From the NCBI GenBank assembly GCA_046349595.1, contig JAXMCA010000002.1:1922001-1986000 (forward strand): DNA of 64,000 nucleotides, given 5' to 3'. This document shows positions 16,328-24,408 of this stretch, piece after piece; position 1 is the first letter of the stretch; each line of letters opens with the position of its first letter. Below the pieces are notes generated by a model, which was given only the letters and a program-made list of their open reading frames with translations, had not been told where the DNA came from and did not search any database. The position numbers were made by a program, and so were the translations under genes. The stretch comes from JACRLW01 sp046349595 (GTDB taxonomy: Bacteria > Planctomycetota > UBA1135 > UBA2386).

Positions 16328-18415
16328 TCATTGCACCAGCACGCCGATCTCCGCCGCCGAGGCCCAGGGTCGATCGCCGACCGCTCGATGCGAGACCAGT
16401 TCGACGTAGCGCGCCCGCGTCGCGTTCGGCAGGCGCACCACCTGCTGCACCGGGTTCGCCTCGATGTTGCCGAACTCACCGCCTTCGATCGCCGTGGTCC
16501 AGGTCGAGCCGTCGATGCTGACGCGGAAGTCGTAGCGCGTGACGGTGCCGTTGCTGCCCTCGTGACGGGGCAGGTAGGTGAAGCCGGTCACGTCCTGCTC
16601 GGTGCCGAGGTCGATCGCGATCCGGTGCGGGTGGTTCGGGCTGTCGGGCGACCAGCGCGAGTGCCAGTGCGTGGTGGGATCGCCGTCGATCGCGCACTCC
16701 GCGGCCTCGCTCGGGGCCTGCTCGCTGTCGCAGGACAGGATCTTCCAGCGCGTCGGCGCCAGGCCGAAGGTGGTGCTGGCCTCGGTCGCGATGCCGAGGT
16801 CGATCAGTCCGCTGCCCGGTTCGGGCGAGACCTTGGCACGGATGACACCGCCTCGCACGAAGGGGAACGCGGCCTGATAGACCGGCGCGTCGTCGCCGAC
16901 CGGGCTGCCGTCGGTGGTGTAACGCACGACCGTTCCGGGAGCGGATCCGATGGAGACCATCCCGCTGCGGTCGCGCGCGATGACCGGCGCCGCGAGCACC
17001 TTGGCGCGGCGATGCAGCGCGAACGACGCCAGCGTCGGCTTGCCGCGGGACCTCTCGATCCACACGCGGAACGCCGTGGCGGTCACCGGGTCGAAGCGCA
17101 GGAAGCGCTTCTGTCCGATCGTGCTGCCGTCGGCCACCGGGAACCAGGCGTTGCCGTCCCAGGCGTCGATGCGGAAGCGCTCGACGCGCTGCCCGCTGTT
17201 CGCGACATCCTCGGCGAGTGCGACGAGGTCGGCCGTGCGTGGTTCGGTGAACCACAGCTCGCGGACGGTGCCGAAGTCCTTGATGCGGGCGCCGTCGGAG
17301 ATCGCCGTGCCGAAGGTCGCGCGCAGCACCGCGCCGAGGTCGTGGAGGCGTTGAGCGTCGACCTCGTGGATCAGCCCGCGCTTGTCGGGAGGGACGTTGA
17401 GCAGGAGCTGCGTCCCTCCGCCGACCGCGCGCTCGTAGAGGTCGACGAGTTGCGGCAGCGATTTCACCTGGCCGTTGTCGCCGGCATGCCAGAACCAGCC
17501 CGGACGGATCGAGGTGTCGGTCATCGCCGGCCACCACACGAGCCGCTTGCATCCGCCGAGCTTCGCGCGGCTGCCGAGATCGCGCGCCTGGGGATCGAGA
17601 CGGAACAGCGCCTGCGCGACCTCCCACGAGTCCTGCGCCTCACGATCGTCGGCGGTGTCGAGGGGCACGACGTTCCACTCGGCGTCGCGCGTCGCACCGG
17701 CCTCGTTGCCGCACCAGCGCACGTCGGGTCCCATCACCGAGATGCATGCCTCGGGTTGGAGTTCGCGCACCAGCTTCCACACAGCGGTCCAGTCGAACTT
17801 GCTGCGGTCGTCGCGCGGCGCGTTGGCGCCGTCGAACCACACGTCGTGGATCGGTCCGTAGCCGGTCAGCAGTTCGCGGAGCTGGTCGAGGAAGAACTTC
17901 TGGTACTCGGGGGTGCCGTACTTCGGTTCGTGCCGATCCCACGGCGAGAGGTACACGCCGAACGCGAGGTTGTGCTCGCGACAGGCCGCGGCGACTTCGG
18001 CGACCACGTCACCCTTGCCGTCCTTCCACGGAGCGTTCTTCACGCTGTGCTCGGTGGTCTTGGTGGGCCACAGGCAGAAGCCGTCGTGGTGCTTGCAGGT
18101 CAGCACCAGACCGCGCATGCCGGCGTCGCGGAAGGTGCGGCACCATTGGCGCGCATCGAGGTCCTTCGGATCGAAGAGCGCCGCATCCTCCTTGCCCTCA
18201 CCCCATTCGCGGTCGGTGAAGGTGTTCATCCCGAAGTGCACGAAGGCGGTGAACTCGAGGCCGAGCCAGCGGAACTGACGGGGCGAGGGGGTCACCGTCG
18301 CGGCGAGTTCGACGATGCGATCGGCGGTCGCATCCGCCGGCACCATGACCGATGGACCCGCCTGCGCCGACAACCCGGCCGCGAAGAGGAGCGAAGCGCA
18401 CAGCGTGGACTTCAT
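16328..18415 (-). CDS. GH29 alpha-L-fucosidase with chitobiase-like and discoidin C-terminal domains
   Basis: The 695-residue product has a Sec signal peptide (MKSTLCASLLFAAGLSAQ), so it acts outside the cytoplasm. Residues about 40-380 are a GH29 TIM barrel: FTAFVHFGMNTFTDREWG, LVLTCKHHDGFCLWPT and VWFDGAN, whose Asp is the expected nucleophile. A chitobiase/HEX C-terminal-like segment follows (VVRYTTDGSPVGDDAPVY), then an F5/8 type C (discoidin) domain to the end (AIDGDPTTHWHSRW, HRIAIDLG). GH29 enzymes remove alpha-L-fucose from glycans, as in algal fucans or mucin. The start at 18415 has CAAACT 7 nt upstream. It is transcribed alone. Confidence 0.93.
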   Translation of the reverse strand: MKSTLCASLLFAAGLSAQAGPSVMVPADATADRIVELAATVTPSPRQFRWLGLEFTAFVHFGMNTFTDREWGEGKEDAALFDPKDLDARQWCRTFRDAGMRGLVLTCKHHDGFCLWPTKTTEHSVKNAPWKDGKGDVVAEVAAACREHNLAFGVYLSPWDRHEPKYGTPEYQKFFLDQLRELLTGYGPIHDVWFDGANAPRDDRSKFDWTAVWKLVRELQPEACISVMGPDVRWCGNEAGATRDAEWNVVPLDTADDREAQDSWEVAQALFRLDPQARDLGSRAKLGGCKRLVWWPAMTDTSIRPGWFWHAGDNGQVKSLPQLVDLYERAVGGGTQLLLNVPPDKRGLIHEVDAQRLHDLGAVLRATFGTAISDGARIKDFGTVRELWFTEPRTADLVALAEDVANSGQRVERFRIDAWDGNAWFPVADGSTIGQKRFLRFDPVTATAFRVWIERSRGKPTLASFALHRRAKVLAAPVIARDRSGMVSIGSAPGTVVRYTTDGSPVGDDAPVYQAAFPFVRGGVIRAKVSPEPGSGLIDLGIATEASTTFGLAPTRWKILSCDSEQAPSEAAECAIDGDPTTHWHSRWSPDSPNHPHRIAIDLGTEQDVTGFTYLPRHEGSNGTVTRYDFRVSIDGSTWTTAIEGGEFGNIEANPVQQVVRLPNATRARYVELVSHRAVGDRPWASAAEIGVLVQ

Positions 18416-18422
18416 CGCGGAG

Positions 18423-18428
18423 AGTTTG
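18423..18428 (-). promoter_or_regulatory. Putative -10 element CAAACT (leaderless start 18415)
   Basis: CAAACT ends 7 nt before ATG 18415, within a 52-nt gap. It is a weaker match to TANNNT than the others. Confidence 0.3.
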
Positions 18429-18467
18429 CGCTCCGCGACGGGACGATCAATCGCGGGCCTGCGCGGC

Positions 18468-19289
18468 TCAGCCGGGGTCGTTCGGCGCGATGCTTGCGGG
18501 ATGATCGTCGGGAACGCCGAGGTGACGGAACGCTGCGATCTCGTCGGCGATGAGTCGGTCGCGGAGCTGCGCGGAGACGGCTTCGAGTCCGTCGTCGTCG
18601 ACCTCGTGTCCGATCCGGACCGGGGTGCCGTAGCGCAGTTCCACGCGCGCACGCGGGCGAGGGATGGTGAATCGATCCCAGCTCCTTTGGCGCCATGCAC
18701 GATCGCAGGCGACGGCGACGCTGACGATCGGTGCGCCGGTCTCGCGCGCGAGCCACGCAGCCCCGGTGTTGAACGCATGTCGCGGACCGCGCGGGCCGTC
18801 GGGGGTCAGGCCGACCGGCGAGCCCGCGCGAAGATGCGACGCGAGTTCGCGGAGCGCGCGCGCGCCGCCGCGGCTGGTGGAGCCGCGGAAGGCCTGCAGT
18901 CCGAGACGGGCGAGCACGCCGACGGCGATCGCGCCGTCGCCGCTCGGCGAAACCAGCACTGCGAAGCGGCGATCCCGGTGGAGTGCCGCTGCGGGGAGCA
19001 TGCGGCCGTGCCACAGCACCAGGATCACCGGGCCGTCGCGGAACAGCCGCTCGGTCTCCTCGCCGCCGATCCTCTCGACGCGCCAGGAGCGCGCGAGGAG
19101 GCGGATCAAGGGAGGAGCGAGACGTGCCGCCAGTCCGCCGGTCAGCCGCCGGCGCAGATCGCGAAAGCGACGGCGCCAGGGTCGGTCGCGGCCGCGGCGG
19201 ACACGTGCGGCCGCGATCTCACGGCGATCCTCGGCGCGTGCAGTCCTGATCTCGCGGGCATCCATGCGGGAAGGTGCGGGGCTGACCAT
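18468..19289 (-). CDS. DUF374 lysophospholipid acyltransferase family protein
   Basis: The 273-residue product shows the DUF374 hallmarks of a bacterial acyltransferase related to lipid A/lysophospholipid acylation: VILVLWHGRMLP (HGR in place of the HX4D motif), SPSGDGAIAVGVLARLG, RGSTSRGGARALRELA and the substrate loop VGLTPDGPRGPRHAFN. The likely role is transfer of a fatty acyl group to a lipid at the inner membrane. An N-terminal basic region precedes the domain. ATG 19289 (GGGAG about 10 nt upstream) is used; ATG 19265 is possible. The gene stands alone, 178 nt past an inverted-repeat cluster. Confidence 0.85.
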   Translation of the reverse strand: MVSPAPSRMDAREIRTARAEDRREIAAARVRRGRDRPWRRRFRDLRRRLTGGLAARLAPPLIRLLARSWRVERIGGEETERLFRDGPVILVLWHGRMLPAAALHRDRRFAVLVSPSGDGAIAVGVLARLGLQAFRGSTSRGGARALRELASHLRAGSPVGLTPDGPRGPRHAFNTGAAWLARETGAPIVSVAVACDRAWRQRSWDRFTIPRPRARVELRYGTPVRIGHEVDDDGLEAVSAQLRDRLIADEIAAFRHLGVPDDHPASIAPNDPG

Positions 19290-19384
19290 GGTGCCGCACG
19301 CTCCCGCACTTCGCGAGTGCCGCGTGCGACGGCGTCGGACACGACGCAAGTCGCCACGCGTTCCCTCGGAGTCGGCTCAGAGCT

Positions 19385-19405
19385 CGAGAGACAATCGGTC
19401 TCTCG
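19385..19405. repeat. 8-bp inverted repeat (stem-loop)
   Basis: CGAGAGAC and GTCTCTCG pair around the 5-nt loop AATCG. It lies in the 266-nt gap between the peroxidase stop and the acyltransferase start, together with the next stem-loop. Confidence 0.5.
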
Positions 19406-19437
19406 AACTCTCAGCGCGGCCTCCTGCCGCAACCGAA

Positions 19438-19468
19438 GGGGTGCGGCTCGCTTCGCTCACCGCACCCC
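19438..19468. repeat. 9-bp inverted repeat (stem-loop)
   Basis: GGGGTGCGG and CCGCACCCC pair around a 13-nt loop. It is about 90 nt downstream of the peroxidase stop and may end that transcript. The rest of the 19290-19555 gap holds nothing I can name, apart from a short block near 19515-19540 that weakly resembles the 3' end of the 137-nt repeat. Confidence 0.5.
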
Positions 19469-19555
19469 GAGGCACTCGGCCGCGCTGTCGGTCCTGCTGG
19501 CATCGACTGCTCCCGAGAATCGGCGCGTGCCGCGCGAATCCTCCGGAGTCGTAGA

Positions 19556-21181
19556 TCAGTTGCCGATCACGATGCGGCTGACCTGGGTCGCGGCGATGCC
19601 CATGGTCGGCGAACCCGGATCGAGCACGAAGCCCTGCGCGAAGATCGGAGTTCCGACCAGGGCCGCGATGTCCGGCAGGCTCCACATCCAGGTCGCGTAG
19701 CCGGTGCCGGGGCCGGCGCCGTCGGTGACCGCGAACTCGAGGATCGCAGCGCCGAGATCGACGCCGACCGGGACAGGCAGCGGATAGCTGGCCTGGAACG
19801 GTGACACGGCGATCATCGCGGCACTGTTGCCCATTGCGCCCATCAGGCCGATGCGGAAGTCGACCGCGCCGGGGAAGGCGGGCTGCACGTCGATCAGGCG
19901 CGGCAGGAAGCCACCGGTGCCGGGACTCGCCAGTCCGATGTGCTGGGCCTGCGGGCGCTCGGTGCGCAGGGTCGGACGATCGAAGGGCGGCAGACGCTGG
20001 GCGATGCGCGGATCGGTGAGGGCGTTGCGGATGAAGTCGTCGATCACCGGACGCGCCTGCGGAGGCACCCGCACGTTGAGGAACGCCGGATCGTTGTTGC
20101 CCGGGAAGTTCGGGATGATGTGCGCATAGAAGTCGAGCACCTGGTTCAGTCCGGTGAAGTTGCCGTTGTGCATCCAGGTGCGCTTGAGGCCGGTGCCGCG
20201 CAGGCTCGGGACCTTGAAGCGCCCGGCATCACCCGGATTGCCGGTGATGGCCTGACGACCGTTGTCCTCCGCGATCGGGCGTACGCCGAGGTTGCGGAAG
20301 CTGTGGTCGGTGAAGAAAGGCGGCGTGTGGCAGACCGCGCAACCCGACTGGTTGAAGGCGCCGAAGCCCTGCTGCTGCGACGGGGTCAGCGCATTGGGAT
20401 TGCCCGCGGCGAAGGCGTCGTAGGGGGTCTGGTTCGGGACCAGGGTCCGCTCATAGGTTGCGAGCGCCAGGGCGATGCGCACCGGAGTGATCGCGGTGTC
20501 GCCGAAGGCGCGGCGGAACAACTCGGGGTAGTCGGTGCCCGGGGTGAGCTGGGCGGCGACGTCTGCCGGCAAGTTGGTCGCGAGCGCCATCGGCTTCGCG
20601 GTCCGCAGCTTCCCGGTGACCTGCGCCCAGGTGCGTCCCTCGGTCGCCATCTCGACCGAGTTGAGGATCGGTCCGAGGGACTGCGCCTCGAGCGACGCGC
20701 CACCGGGGATCACGACCTGGTTGGTCAGCGGATCGACCAGGGCATTGGTCGACCGACCGTCCCAGAACTGGAGCGGGGAGTACTGGCTGGTGAAGGACGA
20801 CGGTGCTGCGCGCCCGGTGACCTGGGTCGCGAGGCCGAAGGTGCCCGAGGGCTGGAAATGGCCGCCCGCATCCATGTGCACGACACCGGCGGTGCCGCGG
20901 ATGTCGTCCGGGCTGGGGCTGATGCCGTCGAGGCCGGGGTTGATCGAGAACTGCAGGTTCGCGCCGCCCGACTCGGGGCGGTGGCAGGTACCGCAGGACA
21001 CCGTGTCCGAACTGCTCATCTGCTCTTCCCAGAACAGCATCTTCCCGAGCACGGCCTTCTGCGCGGTGATCGGGTTCTGCGGCGGGAAGGGAACCGGCGG
21101 CAACTGCGGGGGCGGCCCGATCTGGGCGGAGAGGACGGTCGCGATGGAGCCTGCGAAGGCGGTCGCAAGGATGTGTTTCAT
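19556..21181 (-). CDS. Di-haem cytochrome c peroxidase (CcpA/MauG family) with shared C-terminal module
   Basis: The 541-residue product has a signal peptide (MKHILATAFAGSIATVLSAQ) and two haem c sites, CGTCH at 63-67 and CAVCH at 281-285, in the order and spacing of bacterial di-haem peroxidases (VLGKMLFWEEQMSSSDTVSCGTCH; FNQSGCAVCHTPPFFTD; HNGNFTGLNQVLDFY). The family reduces peroxide or oxidises protein side chains in the periplasm. Residues about 425-541 are extra: a beta-rich module ending LPDIAALVGTPIFAQGFVLDP, which aligns with the C-termini of the secreted protein at 3268-3867 and the subtilase at 28592-31333. The start is the ATG at 21181. Confidence 0.9.
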   Translation of the reverse strand: MKHILATAFAGSIATVLSAQIGPPPQLPPVPFPPQNPITAQKAVLGKMLFWEEQMSSSDTVSCGTCHRPESGGANLQFSINPGLDGISPSPDDIRGTAGVVHMDAGGHFQPSGTFGLATQVTGRAAPSSFTSQYSPLQFWDGRSTNALVDPLTNQVVIPGGASLEAQSLGPILNSVEMATEGRTWAQVTGKLRTAKPMALATNLPADVAAQLTPGTDYPELFRRAFGDTAITPVRIALALATYERTLVPNQTPYDAFAAGNPNALTPSQQQGFGAFNQSGCAVCHTPPFFTDHSFRNLGVRPIAEDNGRQAITGNPGDAGRFKVPSLRGTGLKRTWMHNGNFTGLNQVLDFYAHIIPNFPGNNDPAFLNVRVPPQARPVIDDFIRNALTDPRIAQRLPPFDRPTLRTERPQAQHIGLASPGTGGFLPRLIDVQPAFPGAVDFRIGLMGAMGNSAAMIAVSPFQASYPLPVPVGVDLGAAILEFAVTDGAGPGTGYATWMWSLPDIAALVGTPIFAQGFVLDPGSPTMGIAATQVSRIVIGN

Positions 21182-21295
21182 GGCGCTACCGAGGGGACTG
21201 GCAGAGCGCGCCGGAACGAGCCCCCGGGGAATTGGACCACAGCGGACGTCACGTTTTGGTCAGCGTGGTGGAATCGGCACTGCTGCGGCGCGCGA

Positions 21296-22939
21296 TCAGC
21301 GGCGACGCCGACCCGGCGCGACGGCTTGGTTCTCGCGCAGGACCCAGTCGTCGGGATCGACCTGCCACTTCGCGCTGCCGACCTTCACCTGGGCCTCGCC
21401 GTCCGGCATTTCGACCCGCCGTACCTGGTCCCCGATCCGCACCTCGACCGGCATCGGGAAGGGGAGGTCCGAGGGGGTGTGCCACGCGAGGTGGAGCACG
21501 CCGTCCTTCTCCTCGACGTCGAGCCGCGGCAGCTTCGGCTGACGGAGGTAGAGCTCGAAGAACCAGTCGAGCTTCCGACCCGAGACCTTCTCCGCGATGG
21601 CGAGGAACTCGTCGGTGTCGACCGTGCGGCATTGCGAGCCGTCGGTCACCTTCTCCTTCGCCGGATCGGGATACGCCCAGCGGCGCAGCACCTCGAAGAA
21701 CACCTTGTCGCCGAGCAGCCACCGCAGCGAGTGACAGATCCACGAGCCCTTGTTGTAGATGTCGTTGCCGCTGAGCGTGAAGTAGATCTGGTAGCTGTCG
21801 CGGTGCTCGCGCGGTGCGACCGGGCCGCGGTTCATCATTCCGCCGCGCTTGGCGCGCATCTCGGCGAGGTAGCCCTCGCGACCGCGTGTCTTCTCCAGAT
21901 ACAGCGCCTGCATGTAGGTCCCGATGCCCTCGTGGATCCACATGTCCTTCCAGTCGCGGTTGGTGACCAGGTTGCCCCACCACTCGTGGCTCAGTTCGTG
22001 GTGGTGGAGCCAGTCGTAGCCGTCGCTCTCGCCGCGGAAGCCGTTGCCGTAGGCGATGATCGTCTGGTGCTCCATGCCGAGATGCGGAGTCTCGACGACG
22101 CCGTACTTCTCGTTGCGGAAGGGATAGGGCCCGCACACCTCCTCGAGTTGGCGCAGGTGCGCGAGGAACTGCGGCAGCATGGCCGCGGCCTTCTTCTCGT
22201 TCTCGGGCAGTGCGAAGAACCACGCCGGGGTCTTGGTGCCGTCGATGCAGGTGTAGGTCTGCTTGACGATCGCGTACGGCGCGATGTTCAGGGCCACGCA
22301 GTACGGGTTGATCGGGTTGGCGATGTGCCAATGGAAGGTGCGGCGATCGCCCTTGGTCTCGTCGGAAGCGAGCGTGCCGTTGGCGGCGACCACCAGACTC
22401 TTCGGTACCTCGATCCACAGATCCATCGTGTCGGGTTCGTCGTCGGGCTGGTCCTTGCACGGCCACCACAGGTCGGCGCCTTCGCCCTGGCAGGTGGTCG
22501 CGATCCACGGCGCACCGCCCGGCGTCTTCGCCCAGGTGAATCCGCCCTGCCAGGGTGGGTTCGGCGCGACGCGTGGAGTGCCGCCGTAGGTCACCGTGAC
22601 GTCGACGTCCTCGCCCTTCTTCGCCGGCGGGTCGAGATCGACCCAGACGCGCAGCTCGCGGTGTTCGTGCTTCGCCTGATGACCGGCGACGATCACGGCC
22701 TTGACGTCGAGTTCGTCGTCGAGATCGAGCGCGATCCGCGCGCTGTCCGCGAGCATGTGGGCGCGCATCCGCAGGCTGCCGTCGATCGCCTGATGCTCGA
22801 CGTCGAGCGCGAGCCGCAGCTCGTAGGACTTCACGTCGAAGCAATCCTGCTCCGGGACGTTGGTGGAACCGGAGACGTTGCGCTGGGCGGGAGCGGACGC
22901 GGCGAGCAGCAACGCGCCGCACAGGATCGAAGCTCGCAT
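21296..22939 (-). CDS. M1 family zinc aminopeptidase, exported
   Basis: The 547-residue product has a signal peptide (MRASILCGALLLAASAPAQ) and the complete zinc site of peptidase family M1: HELSHEWWG plus a Glu 18 residues later (MWIHEG). The exopeptidase loop usually written GxMEN appears as GMEHQ, a change in the last positions. The N-terminal beta saddle domain is present (YELRLALDVEHQAIDGSLRM). M1 enzymes remove N-terminal residues from peptides; an exported copy would serve nutrient use. The ATG at 22939 is preceded by TATTCC at 7 nt and gives the cleanest signal peptide. It is divergent from the DUF1080 gene across 97 nt. Confidence 0.92.
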   Translation of the reverse strand: MRASILCGALLLAASAPAQRNVSGSTNVPEQDCFDVKSYELRLALDVEHQAIDGSLRMRAHMLADSARIALDLDDELDVKAVIVAGHQAKHEHRELRVWVDLDPPAKKGEDVDVTVTYGGTPRVAPNPPWQGGFTWAKTPGGAPWIATTCQGEGADLWWPCKDQPDDEPDTMDLWIEVPKSLVVAANGTLASDETKGDRRTFHWHIANPINPYCVALNIAPYAIVKQTYTCIDGTKTPAWFFALPENEKKAAAMLPQFLAHLRQLEEVCGPYPFRNEKYGVVETPHLGMEHQTIIAYGNGFRGESDGYDWLHHHELSHEWWGNLVTNRDWKDMWIHEGIGTYMQALYLEKTRGREGYLAEMRAKRGGMMNRGPVAPREHRDSYQIYFTLSGNDIYNKGSWICHSLRWLLGDKVFFEVLRRWAYPDPAKEKVTDGSQCRTVDTDEFLAIAEKVSGRKLDWFFELYLRQPKLPRLDVEEKDGVLHLAWHTPSDLPFPMPVEVRIGDQVRRVEMPDGEAQVKVGSAKWQVDPDDWVLRENQAVAPGRRRR

Positions 22940-22946
22940 CGGCGTA

Positions 22947-22952
22947 GGAATA
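22947..22952 (-). promoter_or_regulatory. Putative -10 element TATTCC (leaderless start 22939)
   Basis: TATTCC ends 7 nt before ATG 22939; no Shine-Dalgarno is seen. The last base departs from TANNNT. Confidence 0.3.
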
Positions 22953-23036
22953 CGCGGACCGTGGCGGGATGCGAGGGGAGCGGGTGCGGCAGGATTGCCT
23001 TCGCCGGGGGGCTGCGTACCGTCGCGCCACCCGACC

Positions 23037-23852
23037 ATGACCATGTCCACCCGCGTCGCCCTTCCCGCACTCGCCCTGCTCTGTGGTCTGTTGTCCGCCC
23101 AGGATCACGGCGACAAGCAGAGCCCCGGCTACACCGACACGCCGATCATCCCGGGCCAGACCTGGCACGTTCACGATCCCGCGCGCCCGCATCCGCCGGT
23201 GGTCGACCCGGGCCCCGCAGGTGCTCCGGTTCCTGCGCCGTCGGATGCGATGGTGTTGTTCGGCGGCAAGCCCGAGGACCTCGCGCAGTGGACCAGCGGC
23301 GGCAAGGAGGCGCGCTGGAAGGTGGAGGACGGCCACATGGAGGTCAACGGCACCGGCGAGCTCGAGACGCGCGAGAAGTTCGGCGACTGCCAGCTCCATC
23401 TCGAGTGGGCGACTCCGGCCGAGGTGAAGGGTGACTCGCAGGGGCGCGGCAACTCCGGCGTGTTCTTCTTCGGGCGCTACGAGATCCAGGTCCTCGACAG
23501 CTACCAGAACGTCACCTACGCGGACGGGCAGGCGGCGTCGATCTACGGCCAGAACCCACCCGACGTGAACGCCTGCCGCAAGCCCGGCGAATGGCAGACC
23601 TACGACATCGTGTTCCGCGCGCCGCGTTTCGCGGCCGACGGCAAGCTGGTGTCACCGGCGGTGGTCACGGTGATCCACAACGGCGTGCTCGTCCACGACC
23701 ACCGCGAGATCCTCGGTCCCACCGCGCATCGGTCGGTGAGCCCGTACCAGAAGCACGAGCCGGAAGGTTCGCTGAAGCTGCAGGACCACGGCAATCCGGT
23801 GCGCTACCGCAACATCTGGATCCGTCGCCTGACGCCGACCACGGCGAAGTGA
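23037..23852 (+). CDS. DUF1080 (3-keto-disaccharide hydrolase-type) secreted protein
   Basis: The 271-residue product has a signal peptide (MSTRVALPALALLCGLLSAQ) and one DUF1080 beta-jellyroll domain: VLFGGKPEDLAQWTSGG, CQLHLEWATPAEVKGDSQGRGNSGVFFFGRYEIQVLDSYQN, GEWQTYDIVFRAPRF and the closing YRNIWIRRL. The family is abundant in planctomycetes and includes 3-keto-glucoside hydrolases and sugar-binding proteins acting outside the cytoplasm. The ATG at 23037 is used; ATG 23043 is six bases further on. TACCGT lies 14 nt upstream, so any leader is very short. It sits next to, and divergent from, the M1 peptidase. Confidence 0.9.
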   Translation: MTMSTRVALPALALLCGLLSAQDHGDKQSPGYTDTPIIPGQTWHVHDPARPHPPVVDPGPAGAPVPAPSDAMVLFGGKPEDLAQWTSGGKEARWKVEDGHMEVNGTGELETREKFGDCQLHLEWATPAEVKGDSQGRGNSGVFFFGRYEIQVLDSYQNVTYADGQAASIYGQNPPDVNACRKPGEWQTYDIVFRAPRFAADGKLVSPAVVTVIHNGVLVHDHREILGPTAHRSVSPYQKHEPEGSLKLQDHGNPVRYRNIWIRRLTPTTAK

Positions 23853-23857
23853 GTGCG

Positions 23858-24406
23858 TCAGCCGCCGCTCGGCACGAGCCAGGCGGCGACCGCATCGGCG
23901 CTGGCGGCGAGTGCCGCGCCGATACCGCGGGCGATCGATTCCGGTGCCGTGTCGGCGAGCCCGACATCGCGACGGATCACCGTGCGCCGCACCGCGCCCT
24001 CATGTTCGATCGCGATCTCGATCTCGACGCGTGCGAGCGGGCTGTTGCCGAGCACCGCTTCGAAGCCGTGCAGGGTCGCGCGCAGCTCCGGACCACTCGG
24101 GTCCTCCGCGCAGCGACCGCTGTCGAACAGCGCGGATTCGAGCGCCTGCTCGGTGAACTGCCCCGGCGACGCGATCCAGCGGTCGAGCTCGTCGGGGAAG
24201 AACTCGACGTCCGACGTGCGCAGCAGCATGCGCTCGTCGATGTGCGCGTCGGCACGCACCGCGATGCGTCGCAGCGGCACGGGGCGGGCACCGTCGATCG
24301 CAGCGACCGGGGTCATGTGCGGCGCGAACCAACGCACCGCCGGTGCGGGCGCCGGTGACAGGCAACCACCGGCGAGCACGGCGAGACAGAGCGGGAGGAG
24401 GCGCAT
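23858..24406 (-). CDS. ABC transport auxiliary lipoprotein (PqiC/YmbA-like)
   Basis: The 182-residue product is a lipoprotein: MRLLPLCLAVLAGGC gives the lipobox LAGGC with the acylated Cys at 15. The body fits the ABC_trans_aux (PqiC-like) family, with PLRRIAVRADAHIDERMLLRTSDVEFFPDELDRW near the start and a C-terminal helix. Such lipoproteins work with MCE proteins in outer-membrane lipid transport. The ATG at 24406 follows the MCE gene stop after 2 nt; the TTG at 24412 overlaps it and is less likely. It is the last gene of the four-gene Mla-type operon. Confidence 0.8.
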   Translation of the reverse strand: MRLLPLCLAVLAGGCLSPAPAPAVRWFAPHMTPVAAIDGARPVPLRRIAVRADAHIDERMLLRTSDVEFFPDELDRWIASPGQFTEQALESALFDSGRCAEDPSGPELRATLHGFEAVLGNSPLARVEIEIAIEHEGAVRRTVIRRDVGLADTAPESIARGIGAALAASADAVAAWLVPSGG

Positions 24407-24408
24407 GG

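Noticed and set aside
19510..19556. Possible third copy of the 137-nt repeat after the peroxidase stop.
   Set aside because: Only about 27 nt (around CGCGGCACGCG and CGATTC) resemble the distal stem; the rest does not align, so it is noted but not called.
19940..23434. A 1164-codon open frame on the plus strand across the peroxidase and M1 peptidase genes.
   Set aside because: It lies opposite two well-supported minus-strand genes with signal peptides and catalytic motifs. Long antisense frames arise from third-position G/C bias; its composition (Arg/Gly/Ala/Val-rich) shows no domain.
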